A DNA stretch of 64,000 nt from Erysipelotrichales bacterium (GTDB lineage: Bacteria > Bacillota_I > Bacilli_A > Erysipelotrichales > Erysipelotrichaceae). The notes under the pieces were generated by a model. It ran no database searches. It saw nothing but the letters and a program-made list of their open reading frames with translations, and was not told where the DNA came from. Shown in pieces: positions 42,840-51,733 of the stretch. The position numbers and the translations under genes are program-made. Positions within the stretch are counted from its first letter, which is position 1; each line of letters begins with the position of its first letter. The stretch lies in the NCBI GenBank assembly GCA_910575705.1, contig CAJTFG010000001.1, positions 186,001 to 250,000 of the forward strand. Direction: 5' to 3'.

Positions 42840-44531
42840 CTTTATCATCTCATCCATTGCCGCCTGCAGCTGCAATGTTTTTTTATGCGCATCTTCCAGA
42901 CTTGTTCCTTTTACACAATAATAGAACTTACATTTCGGTTCCGTTCCGCTAGGACGTATCGCGATCCAGCTTCCGTCTTCCAAATAGTATTTCAATACAT
43001 CGGAAGATGTGAAACCTGTCAGTTTTGCTTTTTTACCGTTTTCTATGACTACGGCTTCTTTATAGTCCTCAAAGCGAATAACCGCAAGATCGGCGATCGC
43101 TTCCAATTGCGTATTGCGCAACCCGCTGAGAATGGACTGGATCTTTTCCGCGCCTTCTTTTCCGGCAAGCGTCAATGATTTCTGACTTTCTTCATAGTAA
43201 CCCAATTCCTCATACAGACCATACAGCACATCGACCAGATCCTTGCCTTGCTGTTTATAGTAGCAAGCTGCTTCTGCCAGCATCAGACAAGCCTGCGGAG
43301 CATCCTTATCACGAACGAACGGACGGATCAAAGAACCGTAGCTTTCCTCATATCCAAAGACATACTGCTTTTCACCGGTCTTCTCATACTTTGCGACTTT
43401 TTCACCGATAAATTTGAATCCGGTTAATGTCTTTTCACATTCTACACCGTATTTATTTGCGATCTTCTCTCCCAGATCACTTGTAACAACCGTGTTGAAC
43501 ATCACCGGATGTGCCGGCATCTTATGCTGTGCCTTCATCTGGGAGAAAATATATTCGATAAGTACAGAACCGCTCTGATTGCCGGTCAACAGCATATACT
43601 CCCCATCGTGCTTGACTCCGACACCCATTCTGTCCGCATCCGGATCACAGACGAGTATGATATCCGCATCATGCTTCTTCGCATACTGAAGCGCCAATTC
43701 ATAGGCACCCTTTTCTTCCGGATTCGGCGTCGGCGTATTAGAGAAATCAGGATCCGGAGAACACTGTTCCTCAACAGCTGTAAACCGATACCCGCAACGT
43801 TTGTACACTTCTTTTACCGGAATGTTCGCTGTACCGTGTTCCGGAGTAAAGATGATCTTCACATCATCTTTCGGAATATCGGGATGAAACTGAATGGACA
43901 TCACATGTCGGTAATAATCCTCATCTACCTCTTGCGGGATCACCGTGATCAATTTCTTTTGTTCTTCACTCGGCTGTGCCGTAATCGCCAGTTCATCTTC
44001 CACCGCATTGACATGATCAATCACCTGCTGAGCAAGAGCAGGAACGAGTTGACATCCTGTTTCATCGTACAGCTTATAGCCGTTATATTCCTTCGGATTA
44101 TGAGAAGCAGTGATCATGACTCCCCCAAAGCAATGGAAATAACGAACGGCAAATGACAGCATCGGCGTCGGACGCAGAGATTCATAAACATATGTGCGGA
44201 TATTATACGACGCCAACAAGTTTGCGGAATCCATCGCGAATTCATAAGACATATGGCGGTTATCATAACCGATCGCTACACCGCGCTTCATCGCTTCTTC
44301 GCCATGATCGCATATATATTTCGCAAATCCCACATTTGCCTTACGAATCGTATGGATATTGATGCGATTCGTTCCCGGGCCTAATAACCCTCTCATGCCG
44401 GCCGTTCCAAATTCGATATTCGTATAGAAGCTATCCGCCTTCTGTTTTTCATCCATCGCTTCCAATACATGTTTATAAGACGGCTCTAAATTCGGATGAT
44501 GCAGCCATCTTTCATACGTTTCATTTGACAT
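42837..44531 (-). CDS. pgcA: phospho-sugar mutase (alpha-phosphoglucomutase, PgcA type)
   Basis: 564 residues, alpha-D-phosphohexomutase superfamily. Phospho-Ser loop MITASHNPKEYNGYK, metal loop CDPDADRMGVG, sugar loop FGYEESYGS and phosphate loop RPSGTEPK are all intact. It interconverts glucose-1- and glucose-6-phosphate, linking glgP products to glycolysis and providing glucose-1-phosphate for glycogen or UDP-glucose. AGGAGAT lies upstream of ATG 44531. It is monocistronic. Confidence 0.95.
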   Translation of the reverse strand: MSNETYERWLHHPNLEPSYKHVLEAMDEKQKADSFYTNIEFGTAGMRGLLGPGTNRINIHTIRKANVGFAKYICDHGEEAMKRGVAIGYDNRHMSYEFAMDSANLLASYNIRTYVYESLRPTPMLSFAVRYFHCFGGVMITASHNPKEYNGYKLYDETGCQLVPALAQQVIDHVNAVEDELAITAQPSEEQKKLITVIPQEVDEDYYRHVMSIQFHPDIPKDDVKIIFTPEHGTANIPVKEVYKRCGYRFTAVEEQCSPDPDFSNTPTPNPEEKGAYELALQYAKKHDADIILVCDPDADRMGVGVKHDGEYMLLTGNQSGSVLIEYIFSQMKAQHKMPAHPVMFNTVVTSDLGEKIANKYGVECEKTLTGFKFIGEKVAKYEKTGEKQYVFGYEESYGSLIRPFVRDKDAPQACLMLAEAACYYKQQGKDLVDVLYGLYEELGYYEESQKSLTLAGKEGAEKIQSILSGLRNTQLEAIADLAVIRFEDYKEAVVIENGKKAKLTGFTSSDVLKYYLEDGSWIAIRPSGTEPKCKFYYCVKGTSLEDAHKKTLQLQAAMDEMIK

Positions 44532-44679
44532 ATCTTCCTATCTCCTTTTCTGTTATCTTTATTTTAGCACATTCATTCCTGCAATAGCATGGATAAAATT
44601 GAAAGTTTCTGTACTATTTTGGCAGCGCTTACGAAGATATCGTCCTTCTGTATCCAATATATTCCTATTTTATAATATG

Positions 44680-44708
44680 AAAAAACTGACAGCTTCCACT
44701 GTCAGTTC
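44680..44708 (-). terminator. terminator of ptsH
   Basis: AACTGACAG / CTGTCAGTT stem followed by T5 on the minus strand. Confidence 0.85.
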
Positions 44709-44724
44709 ATATCACCAAAGATAA

Positions 44725-44991
44725 TTAACCGATGATCTTTTGAGCACGCAATACTTCTTCGATTGCAGCTACGGCAGCATCTTCGTCTTCACCGTTGCAG
44801 GAAATCGTTATTTCAGACTGCGTAGGAATACCCAATGACATAACACCCATGATGGATTTCATGTTCACTTCGCGTCCCTTGAAAGATACGTTAACTTCAC
44901 ATTTGAATTTACTGGCTGCGTTTACTGCAACAGTTGCAGGACGTGCATGCAATCCAACTGGATCAATTACGGATACAGTAATCTGTTTCAT
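44725..44991 (-). CDS. ptsH: phosphocarrier protein HPr
   Basis: 88 residues, full length. His15 (GLHARPAT) takes phosphate from enzyme I, and Ser46 (MKSIMGVMSLG) is the HPr kinase site used in CcpA-dependent catabolite control. Both are present, which fits the cre sites seen upstream of glgB and the nucleoside operon. It donates phosphate to EIIA proteins such as the island EIIA and to LicT. ptsI is not adjacent, unlike the usual ptsHI pair. AGGAGG precedes the start. Confidence 0.97.
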   Translation of the reverse strand: MKQITVSVIDPVGLHARPATVAVNAASKFKCEVNVSFKGREVNMKSIMGVMSLGIPTQSEITISCNGEDEDAAVAAIEEVLRAQKIIG

Positions 44992-45030
44992 TTCTCATGT
45001 TCCTCCTATAGCTTCTTTTGTACATCTTCT

Positions 45031-45059
45031 ATTTTAAACCATTTTGCAAACACTTACAA
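45031..45059 (-). promoter_or_regulatory. promoter of ptsH
   Basis: TTGTAA (45059-45054), 17 bases, TAAAAT (45036-45031), 40 bases before the start codon. Confidence 0.65.
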
Positions 45060-45109
45060 TGTGTTTTTTTACTTTTTTATGGAAAAGATTAGAATTAAAT
45101 ACGCATTTC

Positions 45110-45565
45110 TTACCGTTCCTTCTCTTCTTTGCTTTTTTCCAACACATCCATAAATACATCGACATCCATTGCCAAAATATTCTCTGTATGCAGCAGTTTT
45201 GCAAATATACCGCGACCGGAAACCAAGCGTCCATCAAAATATCCGCTGTAAACGCACGTATTTCCGCAAGACGGACTGCGCGGCTGTAAAATCACCATAT
45301 CCGCCTGAAATTCCTTCACCTTATGTACCGCTATAGCAGCACCGTTTCGAAATGCTTCGCTGACATCCTTTCCATGTTCATCTATGACCTTGCCCTCACG
45401 GATCTCACAGCAAGCACGAGGGGAAGGAAGACCTCCCAAAACTTCCGGACATACCGTCAGCACTTCTTTGCCCTGTAAGAATTCTTTCAATCCCTGATGC
45501 AGATTATTGCTGCCGTTATATTTACAATTCACGCCGAGCAAGCAAGCACTTACAGCATATTTCAT
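45110..45565 (-). CDS. DUF523 family protein
   Basis: 151 residues. Conserved Cys-rich pattern: SACLLGVNCKYNG at the N-terminus, VCPEVLGGLPSPR, a CC pair, and QPRSPSCG near residue 100. The Cys arrangement suggests metal or Fe-S binding, or thiol chemistry; no reaction is established for the family. It begins nine bases after the YhfZ-like gene, so the two are cotranscribed. Confidence 0.85.
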   Translation of the reverse strand: MKYAVSACLLGVNCKYNGSNNLHQGLKEFLQGKEVLTVCPEVLGGLPSPRACCEIREGKVIDEHGKDVSEAFRNGAAIAVHKVKEFQADMVILQPRSPSCGNTCVYSGYFDGRLVSGRGIFAKLLHTENILAMDVDVFMDVLEKSKEEKER

Positions 45566-45574
45566 ATAGTCTCC

Positions 45575-46219
45575 TTAATAATGCAGTTTCAGCATTCCTT
45601 TCTCATATGCTTCCTTCAGCTTTACCATATCGGGCATATGCAGATGTTCATGAAGATGGCGATACAGATCTTCCTGTTTTTCACGGATCAGCACCGCTTC
45701 GATTTGCTCATCGATACATCCCCCACAAAGCAATAGCGCTATCTGAAATCCGGGATACTTTCGTATACAGTTCTCTGCCGTTTCTTTAGAACACAGCATA
45801 AAATCACATATCCCATTCCGCAGATATTGCAGCTGCATCTCTTCCGTTTGCATATAGTCCAGCTCTACGGATATATAGTCGGTTTGAAGGTTTTGTTTCA
45901 AATGATGCGCCAATAGTTCCAACGCCGTATTATGCGGCAAGGGCATGCAGCCTCGCCAACGCTTCGCTTCACAATACTCCATCAAGATATCATAGTCGAT
46001 CGCCTCGATATACGATCCCTGATATCCTTTATTACGAAGCTTGATCGCACCCTTTTCCTTTAAAAAATTAATAGCGTTCTGCACCGTTCCCTGTGATGCA
46101 TGAAACTTCTTTTGATAATACATGATCGGCATAAAACGCTCATGCACTTCTTTCCCCAAAAGCTCCGCGGCAATCGCAGAAACGATCCTGCCTTTTTTCT
46201 GTAACAGTTTATCGTTCAT
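45575..46219 (-). CDS. YhfZ-like transcriptional regulator, shortened
   Basis: 214 residues. The N-terminal winged helix (about 25-68) includes FHASQGTVQNAINFLKEKGA and is followed by the YhfZ hinge (GSYIEAIDYDILM, RGCMPLPHN) and a small periplasmic-binding-like C-terminal fold. E. coli YhfZ is about 300 residues, so the sensor region appears truncated here. Family members usually sit in yhf/php-like carbohydrate or phosphotriesterase clusters, none of which is nearby. Its only operon partner is the DUF523 gene. Confidence 0.65.
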   Translation of the reverse strand: MNDKLLQKKGRIVSAIAAELLGKEVHERFMPIMYYQKKFHASQGTVQNAINFLKEKGAIKLRNKGYQGSYIEAIDYDILMEYCEAKRWRGCMPLPHNTALELLAHHLKQNLQTDYISVELDYMQTEEMQLQYLRNGICDFMLCSKETAENCIRKYPGFQIALLLCGGCIDEQIEAVLIREKQEDLYRHLHEHLHMPDMVKLKEAYEKGMLKLHY

Positions 46220-46297
46220 ATTTCCTCCCTATCCCATATAATAATATTATTACATCTATAAAGGTATAACTCAAGCAATTTCACACATCCACCGCAT

Positions 46298-46330
46298 AAA
46301 AAAAGAATATTCTAAACGAATACTCTTTTT
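46298..46330 (-). terminator. terminator of the EcsC-like gene
   Basis: AAAAAGAATATTC / GAATACTCTTTTT stem with one mismatch and T-rich 3' flank, adjacent to the stop codon. Confidence 0.75.
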
Positions 46331-46332
46331 AC

Positions 46333-47085
46333 TTATAATTCCTTTTTTAACTGCCGCAGCTCCTCATCGCTCAGATACCCGGCTTCCGCATACTGATAAA
46401 GCTCTTTCAGCCTTTTCAGATTGCAGAATCTCTGCAAGACCGCTTCCGCCTCCTGATACTCTACATCGATAAACGTTTCGATCTGTTTCATCAATGGAGC
46501 GTTTTCACGTTCCACCACAGACTGCTGACGAAGATAATTCACAAACTCATTCGCAATAGAAACCATGGATGTATATGTAAATGCCGCAGAGCTGATGCCG
46601 CCCACTACCGGCACAAAGCGAAAAGCAAGTTTTCGCCCGCTTTTTTTCAGAAGAAATCTGCTGCAGGCACTAAGCGCGGAGCCTGTGCTTTTCAATGCGC
46701 CGCTTCCACCGGCCGCCATACACAGCAACGCATCCATCTGTGCAGAACCGGGATCCAATACCGAACGATCACCGCCGTATAAATAATACAATTCCTGAAA
46801 CAGCTGCGTACCGCTTATAAAAAACTGCGCATAATCTGCCGGCAACATCCAGATGCCGCCGATGCTCCCAGCACAAAAGGATATTTTGGAAGCCTCTAAC
46901 GCATAGGTATGTATTCTTTCCTTCGCTATCTTTTCAAGAACGGAAGGATCGATATCAACCGCATGTATCCCTTCTTCTAAAACGACCTTTACCTCATCCA
47001 ATGCTATATGATCAACTAGTACAGAACGCAGAAAAGAAGACCGGTCGACAACGGTAGCAGATGCTATAAAATCTTTGATATTCAT
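46333..47085 (-). CDS. EcsC-family protein with SHOCT-like tail
   Basis: 250 residues. GGIWMLPADYAQFFISGTQL and LYYLYGGD are typical of EcsC domains. Glycine- and alanine-rich segments (about 110-190) may insert into or lie on the membrane. The last 30 residues (LYQYAEAGYLSDEELRQLKK) look like a SHOCT oligomerisation motif. EcsC is linked to the EcsAB exporter in Bacillus but has no known activity; ecsAB is not here. Confidence 0.7.
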   Translation of the reverse strand: MNIKDFIASATVVDRSSFLRSVLVDHIALDEVKVVLEEGIHAVDIDPSVLEKIAKERIHTYALEASKISFCAGSIGGIWMLPADYAQFFISGTQLFQELYYLYGGDRSVLDPGSAQMDALLCMAAGGSGALKSTGSALSACSRFLLKKSGRKLAFRFVPVVGGISSAAFTYTSMVSIANEFVNYLRQQSVVERENAPLMKQIETFIDVEYQEAEAVLQRFCNLKRLKELYQYAEAGYLSDEELRQLKKEL

Positions 47086-47144
47086 ATAACTATGCCTCTT
47101 TCCTCGAACATTGTATCATATATAAAACAGAAGTAAAAGGACGT

Positions 47145-47621
47145 TCACTTGTGATACGGCTCGTGATGCAAAATTTTATAAGCACGGTAGATCTGTTCCA
47201 ACACAAGCAGACGTACCAGCTGATGCGGAAAGGTCATATCCGATAATTTCAAGCGCAGATCCGCTCGCTGTATAAGTTCTTTGGAAACACCTAAAGAACC
47301 CCCGATAACAAAGGCGATATCACAAGAGCGGTACGTCTGTATGCGCTCGATGGCAGACGCAAGCTGTTCACTGTCCATCGTAGTTCCGGCCAGATCTAAC
47401 AAAACGACATGATCCTGCTCTTTCAAACGCGTTAATACGCGATCCCCTTCTTTTTTCTTAACCGCTTCATCAAGCGCGGATGAATTCGATGCGGGCGCAG
47501 CCTCATCCGCTACTTCGATGATCTCCAACTTCACATATGGACGCAATCTTTTCAGATATTCGTCAATGAGCTGCTGCAGCGGCTTTTCTTTTATTTTCCC
47601 GATAGCGATGATCTTGATCAT
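47145..47621 (-). CDS. rlmH: 23S rRNA (pseudouridine-1915-N3) methyltransferase
   Basis: 158 residues, SPOUT-class. It methylates pseudouridine 1915 in helix 69 of 23S rRNA. The deep-knot residues are visible: AFVIGGSLGVS near 105 and FPHQLVRLLVLEQIYRAYKI, ending in EPYHK. ATG 47621 is used because GGAAAGGA lies eight bases before it; an in-frame ATG at 47636 has none. It sits 30 bases behind walJ. Confidence 0.95.
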   Translation of the reverse strand: MIKIIAIGKIKEKPLQQLIDEYLKRLRPYVKLEIIEVADEAAPASNSSALDEAVKKKEGDRVLTRLKEQDHVVLLDLAGTTMDSEQLASAIERIQTYRSCDIAFVIGGSLGVSKELIQRADLRLKLSDMTFPHQLVRLLVLEQIYRAYKILHHEPYHK

Positions 47622-47651
47622 ATATATCCTTTCCAAAAAGAGATAGACGCG

Positions 47652-48395
47652 CTATCTCTTTCCTCCTCTGTAAATCCCGAACTGTTCTGCCGGATACAAA
47701 CGTATATTGCTATGATACATGCACTTTCTATGCAGCGTGGATAAAACCGTATCATACGCCAACCGGCGGGTATTTCCTTCTTGAGAAATATGCGCCAAAA
47801 CGATTTCCTTCGTCTTATCCCCAATAACTTCACTCAATACATTGGCACAGTCATCATTGCACAAATGACCGCTGTCATTGATGATACGCTGTTTGATATA
47901 TACCGGACGGGATGTCTGCATCAGCATCTCAATGTCATGATTGCTTTCAAACACATAGTAATCCGCATTCATCAAATACGGCTTTACCTCGTTTTTGATA
48001 TAACCGGTATCCGTCACATATACCATCTTTTCCTTACCGCAAGCAATCACATACCCTACCGTGTTTTCACAGTCATGCGACATCGGAAGCACGGAGATTT
48101 CAAAAGCACCGCAGGAAAACGTATCAAACGCTTCGATATGCTGAAGGTGATCGGTTTCCACATCCTGTGCCGCATACGTCGCAATATCGCGAAACATACG
48201 GATCTGCGATATGTGATCCTGATGCGTATGGGTGATCAGCAGCGCATCGGAAGCTAAAGGATCGATCTCCAAAGCCGCAAAAGACGCTGTCAGATATCGT
48301 TTGGTACTGCCGCAATCGATAATGATCTGACTGTCTTCATGGCGGATGACGCAGCAATTTCCTTTAGAGCCGCTCGCTAGCAATGCAAATTCCAT
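47652..48395 (-). CDS. walJ: WalJ/YycJ-type metallo-beta-lactamase-fold exonuclease
   Basis: 247 residues. FALLASGSKGNCCVI and ITHTHQDH (metal site, about 60) plus PMSHDCENTVGYV and VTDTGYI are diagnostic of YycJ/WalJ. In Bacillus it accompanies the walRK operon and dnaB and has been described as a 5'-3' exonuclease in mismatch repair. Here it follows the M23 peptidase gene by nine bases and precedes rlmH, a conserved order. walRK is absent from the window. Confidence 0.9.
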   Translation of the reverse strand: MEFALLASGSKGNCCVIRHEDSQIIIDCGSTKRYLTASFAALEIDPLASDALLITHTHQDHISQIRMFRDIATYAAQDVETDHLQHIEAFDTFSCGAFEISVLPMSHDCENTVGYVIACGKEKMVYVTDTGYIKNEVKPYLMNADYYVFESNHDIEMLMQTSRPVYIKQRIINDSGHLCNDDCANVLSEVIGDKTKEIVLAHISQEGNTRRLAYDTVLSTLHRKCMYHSNIRLYPAEQFGIYRGGKR

Positions 48396-48404
48396 GAACC
48401 ACCT

Positions 48405-49916
48405 CTAATGGAAAAATTGATAGAACGGCAGTGAATTCCCCATCATTCCTCCGGAACTGCGTATCTCGAAGTGTACGTGAGGTCCGCTCGCAAGCCCGGT
48501 CATTCCGATATCACCGATGACTTCACCTTGCGCCACAACTTCTCCTACTCCCATAAATCCTGGACGTGCCATATGTCCATAGTATGTCCAATATCCGTTG
48601 TTATGGTTGATAACGTAGTAATATCCGTTGATCGGATGATAAGAATTGATCTCTACGACACCGCGGTCAGCTGCCAATACATGGCCATAGAGATTATAGC
48701 GATTTTGAATATCCGTTCCCATATGTCCGTAGTAGCATCCTTGTGCACAGGAAATAACCGGATTTTCTACCGGCCATACAAACCGTCCGCTACCGATACG
48801 CGGTTCGATATACGTACCTACCTTACGTATCTCGCGAACCGGCTCTTTCGTCGTAATAGAAGATATCTCCGTACCTCCCTGACCGATGCCGTTGATCAGC
48901 GTTTCTTCTATGATCACATTTTTCGATCCGCTTTCCGCATACTGGATGATCTCTTCTTTTCCTTCTCGCAAAGTCGGATCTTCAATAATTTCCGGTTCTC
49001 CAGGAAGGATCTCTTTTTTCTCTTTATGCTGTATGGTTACCGAAAACTGGATCGGTGAATTCAGAGGCGTAACATCCAATTCCGTTCCCACCTGAAGGAT
49101 CTGATTCGCCGATGTCAGCTTATCCGTGTTGTTCGCAAGGAGCTGTTCTACCTTGATCCCCTCCAGCCAGGCAACACCTTGTACGGTATCATATTCTACC
49201 GTTTTATAAATGACCGGTTCCGCATCATAGCCATAGCTCAAGTAGGAAATGACTTCTTCCTTTGTCTTCGCAATCTTATTGACCGGCGCCAGTCCATCGG
49301 ACACCGATGCTGTCTGTATGTAATCTGCGCTGACAACGCGGTCACCGTATTCGCCGTCTGCCAATTCCGGTACCTTTTGATTGTTCTTCAAAAGATCATA
49401 GGACTCCTTGTCGACGAAATTTAATACGTATTCGTCTCTCGCCGCATAAAAATCCTCAATATTTTTCACATATAGGATCGCTCCGTTGGAAAAGGATATC
49501 CTCGTCGCATTAACGCTGAAAGCATCATGTTCATCCAAATACTGCAAGATCTCTTCATCCTTATCCTCATAATCAAACATGGTGAACGTTTCTGTCGTAT
49601 AAATATCCTCTCCCAAACCTAATTCCGTATTCGGGAAATCATTTTCATAACGTTCAGTATATACCCGATCCAACAATGCATCTAATTTCTTGCCATCATG
49701 AAGAACACCGAGCAGGCGATCCTTTTCATAGATCATGAATACCTCGTGTTCTCCTTCCGGACGCAGAACGGCTTCCTGTGAAATAATGGCATCGCCGCCC
49801 TGTAGCTGACGCAAGGAAGCACTATCCAAAGATTTCGCCTGAAGGCTGTCCGATATAAATACGATACCGACGCTTACCAAAAAAGCAATGCATAAAACAA
49901 GTGCTTTTCTCATCAT
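48405..49916 (-). CDS. secreted/anchored M23 peptidoglycan endopeptidase with LysM-like and G5 domains
   Basis: 503 residues. The N-terminal hydrophobic segment (about 3-23) is a signal peptide or anchor. A long extracellular region leads to a LysM-like stretch (about 240-290, EQLLANNTDKLTSANQI), a G5 domain (about 300-375) and a C-terminal M23 domain with GHMGTDI (H, D ligands) and GPHVHFEIR (H-x-H). It cleaves peptidoglycan cross-links. It lies between dnaB and walJ, where Bacillus has walHI; a role in wall turnover is inferred. Confidence 0.88.
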   Translation of the reverse strand: MMRKALVLCIAFLVSVGIVFISDSLQAKSLDSASLRQLQGGDAIISQEAVLRPEGEHEVFMIYEKDRLLGVLHDGKKLDALLDRVYTERYENDFPNTELGLGEDIYTTETFTMFDYEDKDEEILQYLDEHDAFSVNATRISFSNGAILYVKNIEDFYAARDEYVLNFVDKESYDLLKNNQKVPELADGEYGDRVVSADYIQTASVSDGLAPVNKIAKTKEEVISYLSYGYDAEPVIYKTVEYDTVQGVAWLEGIKVEQLLANNTDKLTSANQILQVGTELDVTPLNSPIQFSVTIQHKEKKEILPGEPEIIEDPTLREGKEEIIQYAESGSKNVIIEETLINGIGQGGTEISSITTKEPVREIRKVGTYIEPRIGSGRFVWPVENPVISCAQGCYYGHMGTDIQNRYNLYGHVLAADRGVVEINSYHPINGYYYVINHNNGYWTYYGHMARPGFMGVGEVVAQGEVIGDIGMTGLASGPHVHFEIRSSGGMMGNSLPFYQFFH

Positions 49917-49927
49917 ACCGCTCCTTT

Positions 49928-51277
49928 CTAATTCTCATATCCGCTGGCATAATTATAAAATGCCGATACGTGCTTGCGGAAAACAAACTGGATCCTTCCG
50001 GTCGCGCCATTACGATGTTTCGCAATATCCAAATCCGTGACATCATCTTTTGATGAATCATCTTCCGTTTTATCTTTATTGTAATAATCTTCCCGGTATA
50101 AAAACATAACGATATCGGCATCCTGCTCGATCGCACCGGATTCACGAAGATCGGAAAGCATCGGATGCTTATCCGGACGCGTTTCCACCGAACGGGTCAG
50201 CTGTGATAAAGCGATCACCGGGCATTCCATCTCTCTGGCAAGTCCTTTTAATGATCTCGATATCTCGCTTACTTCCTGCTGGCGGTTATCCGCATTGCTT
50301 TTGCCGCTGCCGGAAATCAGCTGCAAGTAGTCGATAATGATCAGATCCAACCCTTGTTCACTACGCAATTTACGGCATTTCGAAAAAACTTCCGACACCT
50401 TGATATTCGCACTGTCATCGATAAAGATCTTGCATGCCGCTAGTTCATTCGCCGCTTCATTCAATTTATTGAATTCCTGATCACGAAGATTACCGCTGCG
50501 CAGCTTATTGCCCTCTACATCGGATTTTGCGCTGAGAATACGCTTCATCAAGGATTCCGCCGGCATCTCCAATGAAAAAATAGCGATCGCTCCGGAATTT
50601 CGCATCGCAGCCTGCAAACCGAGATTCAGCGCAAAAGCGGTCTTCCCCATAGCCGGACGAGCCGCCAATATGATCAGATCTCCACGCTGAAATCCGTTCG
50701 TAATATTATCAAGGGCATGATATCCCGTTTTTATTCCCGTAATATGATCTTCCGATTTGCGCAGGCGAATGAGTTCGTCCATAACTTCCTGAATGACGGA
50801 CCGGCTGCTTTTAAAATCGATCGTACGGCGGCTTCGGGTAACTTCCAGAATTTCCTTTTCCGCCTGATCCATCACGACATCCAGAGCTTCGCTCGTATCA
50901 AAACCATCTTCAGCGATCTTTTCGGCAGTTTCAATCAGCCGGCGCAAATGTGCACGACTGCGGATCAACTCTATGTAATAGACGGCATTGGCACTGGAAA
51001 CCGCCGTATCGCTTAGTTTGATGACATAATCCACACCGCCGACAAGATGCAGCTGCGCCGTATCGTTCAAACGAGTGATCAGACCGGTCACATCGATCGG
51101 CTTCGCTTCCTCCAGCAGATCCATCATCGCAGAAAAAATCCGCTGATGGATCTCTAAAAAGAAGTCTTCCTTTACAAGTCCCTGATCATATACGACCGTC
51201 GATACGCTCGGATATACCATCATGGCTCCCAGGATCGCCTGTTCCGCCTCATTGCTATGTGGTAATTCTCTACTCAT
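49928..51277 (-). CDS. dnaB: replicative DNA helicase
   Basis: 449 residues. N-terminal DnaB domain (about 5-105, LPHSNEAEQAILGAMMVYPS) and a RecA-like C-terminal domain with Walker A AARPAMGKTAFAL, Walker B LIIIDYLQLI and the arginine-finger region. It unwinds DNA ahead of the fork. It follows rplI by nine bases, the standard Firmicute order rplI-dnaB. Confidence 0.97.
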   Translation of the reverse strand: MSRELPHSNEAEQAILGAMMVYPSVSTVVYDQGLVKEDFFLEIHQRIFSAMMDLLEEAKPIDVTGLITRLNDTAQLHLVGGVDYVIKLSDTAVSSANAVYYIELIRSRAHLRRLIETAEKIAEDGFDTSEALDVVMDQAEKEILEVTRSRRTIDFKSSRSVIQEVMDELIRLRKSEDHITGIKTGYHALDNITNGFQRGDLIILAARPAMGKTAFALNLGLQAAMRNSGAIAIFSLEMPAESLMKRILSAKSDVEGNKLRSGNLRDQEFNKLNEAANELAACKIFIDDSANIKVSEVFSKCRKLRSEQGLDLIIIDYLQLISGSGKSNADNRQQEVSEISRSLKGLAREMECPVIALSQLTRSVETRPDKHPMLSDLRESGAIEQDADIVMFLYREDYYNKDKTEDDSSKDDVTDLDIAKHRNGATGRIQFVFRKHVSAFYNYASGYEN

Positions 51278-51286
51278 GACAGCCTC

Positions 51287-51733
51287 CTATTCACTTACGT
51301 GAACTTTGATGACACCGATCACCTTATTGCGGTATAGATCGACACGTACATTCGTATATCCCAAACTGGAAATATGATCAGTATCCAAAAGCTTCTGCTT
51401 CTTGACATGGATATCGTGCTCTTTTGCCAACTGTTCTACGATCTGCTTTGTAGAGATACTGCCGAAGACACGCCCGTCCTTCCCTGTTTTCAGATGAAAG
51501 TGAAGTGTGATCTTCTCCAGCTGTTTACTGATATCCTCTGCTTGCTTTTCCATATCCTTCTCTTCCAGCTGATGCTCCAGATTCTGACGGTCGAGAATTT
51601 CCATGCTTTTCGGTGTTGCTTCTACTGCCAATCCCTGACGAACGAGAAAGTTCCTTCCGTATCCGTCCGCAACATTCACGATATCGCCTTTTTTTCCCAG
51701 CTTTTTAACATCACTTATCAATATTACCTTCAT
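51287..51733 (-). CDS. rplI: 50S ribosomal protein L9
   Basis: 148 residues. The N-terminal signature [20 protein letters not shown] and [13 protein letters not shown] is intact, followed by the long connecting helix and the C-terminal RNA-binding domain. Its start lies inside the end of gdpP (23-base overlap), indicating coupled translation. Confidence 0.97.
   Translation of the reverse strand: MKVILISDVKKLGKKGDIVNVADGYGRNFLVRQGLAVEATPKSMEILDRQNLEHQLEEKDMEKQAEDISKQLEKITLHFHLKTGKDGRVFGSISTKQIVEQLAKEHDIHVKKQKLLDTDHISSLGYTNVRVDLYRNKVIGVIKVHVSE

Noticed and set aside
35879-44362. Several long plus-strand open frames across the glgP, glgB, GNAT and mutase genes
   Set aside because: They are antisense shadows of strongly supported minus-strand genes and lack start signals.
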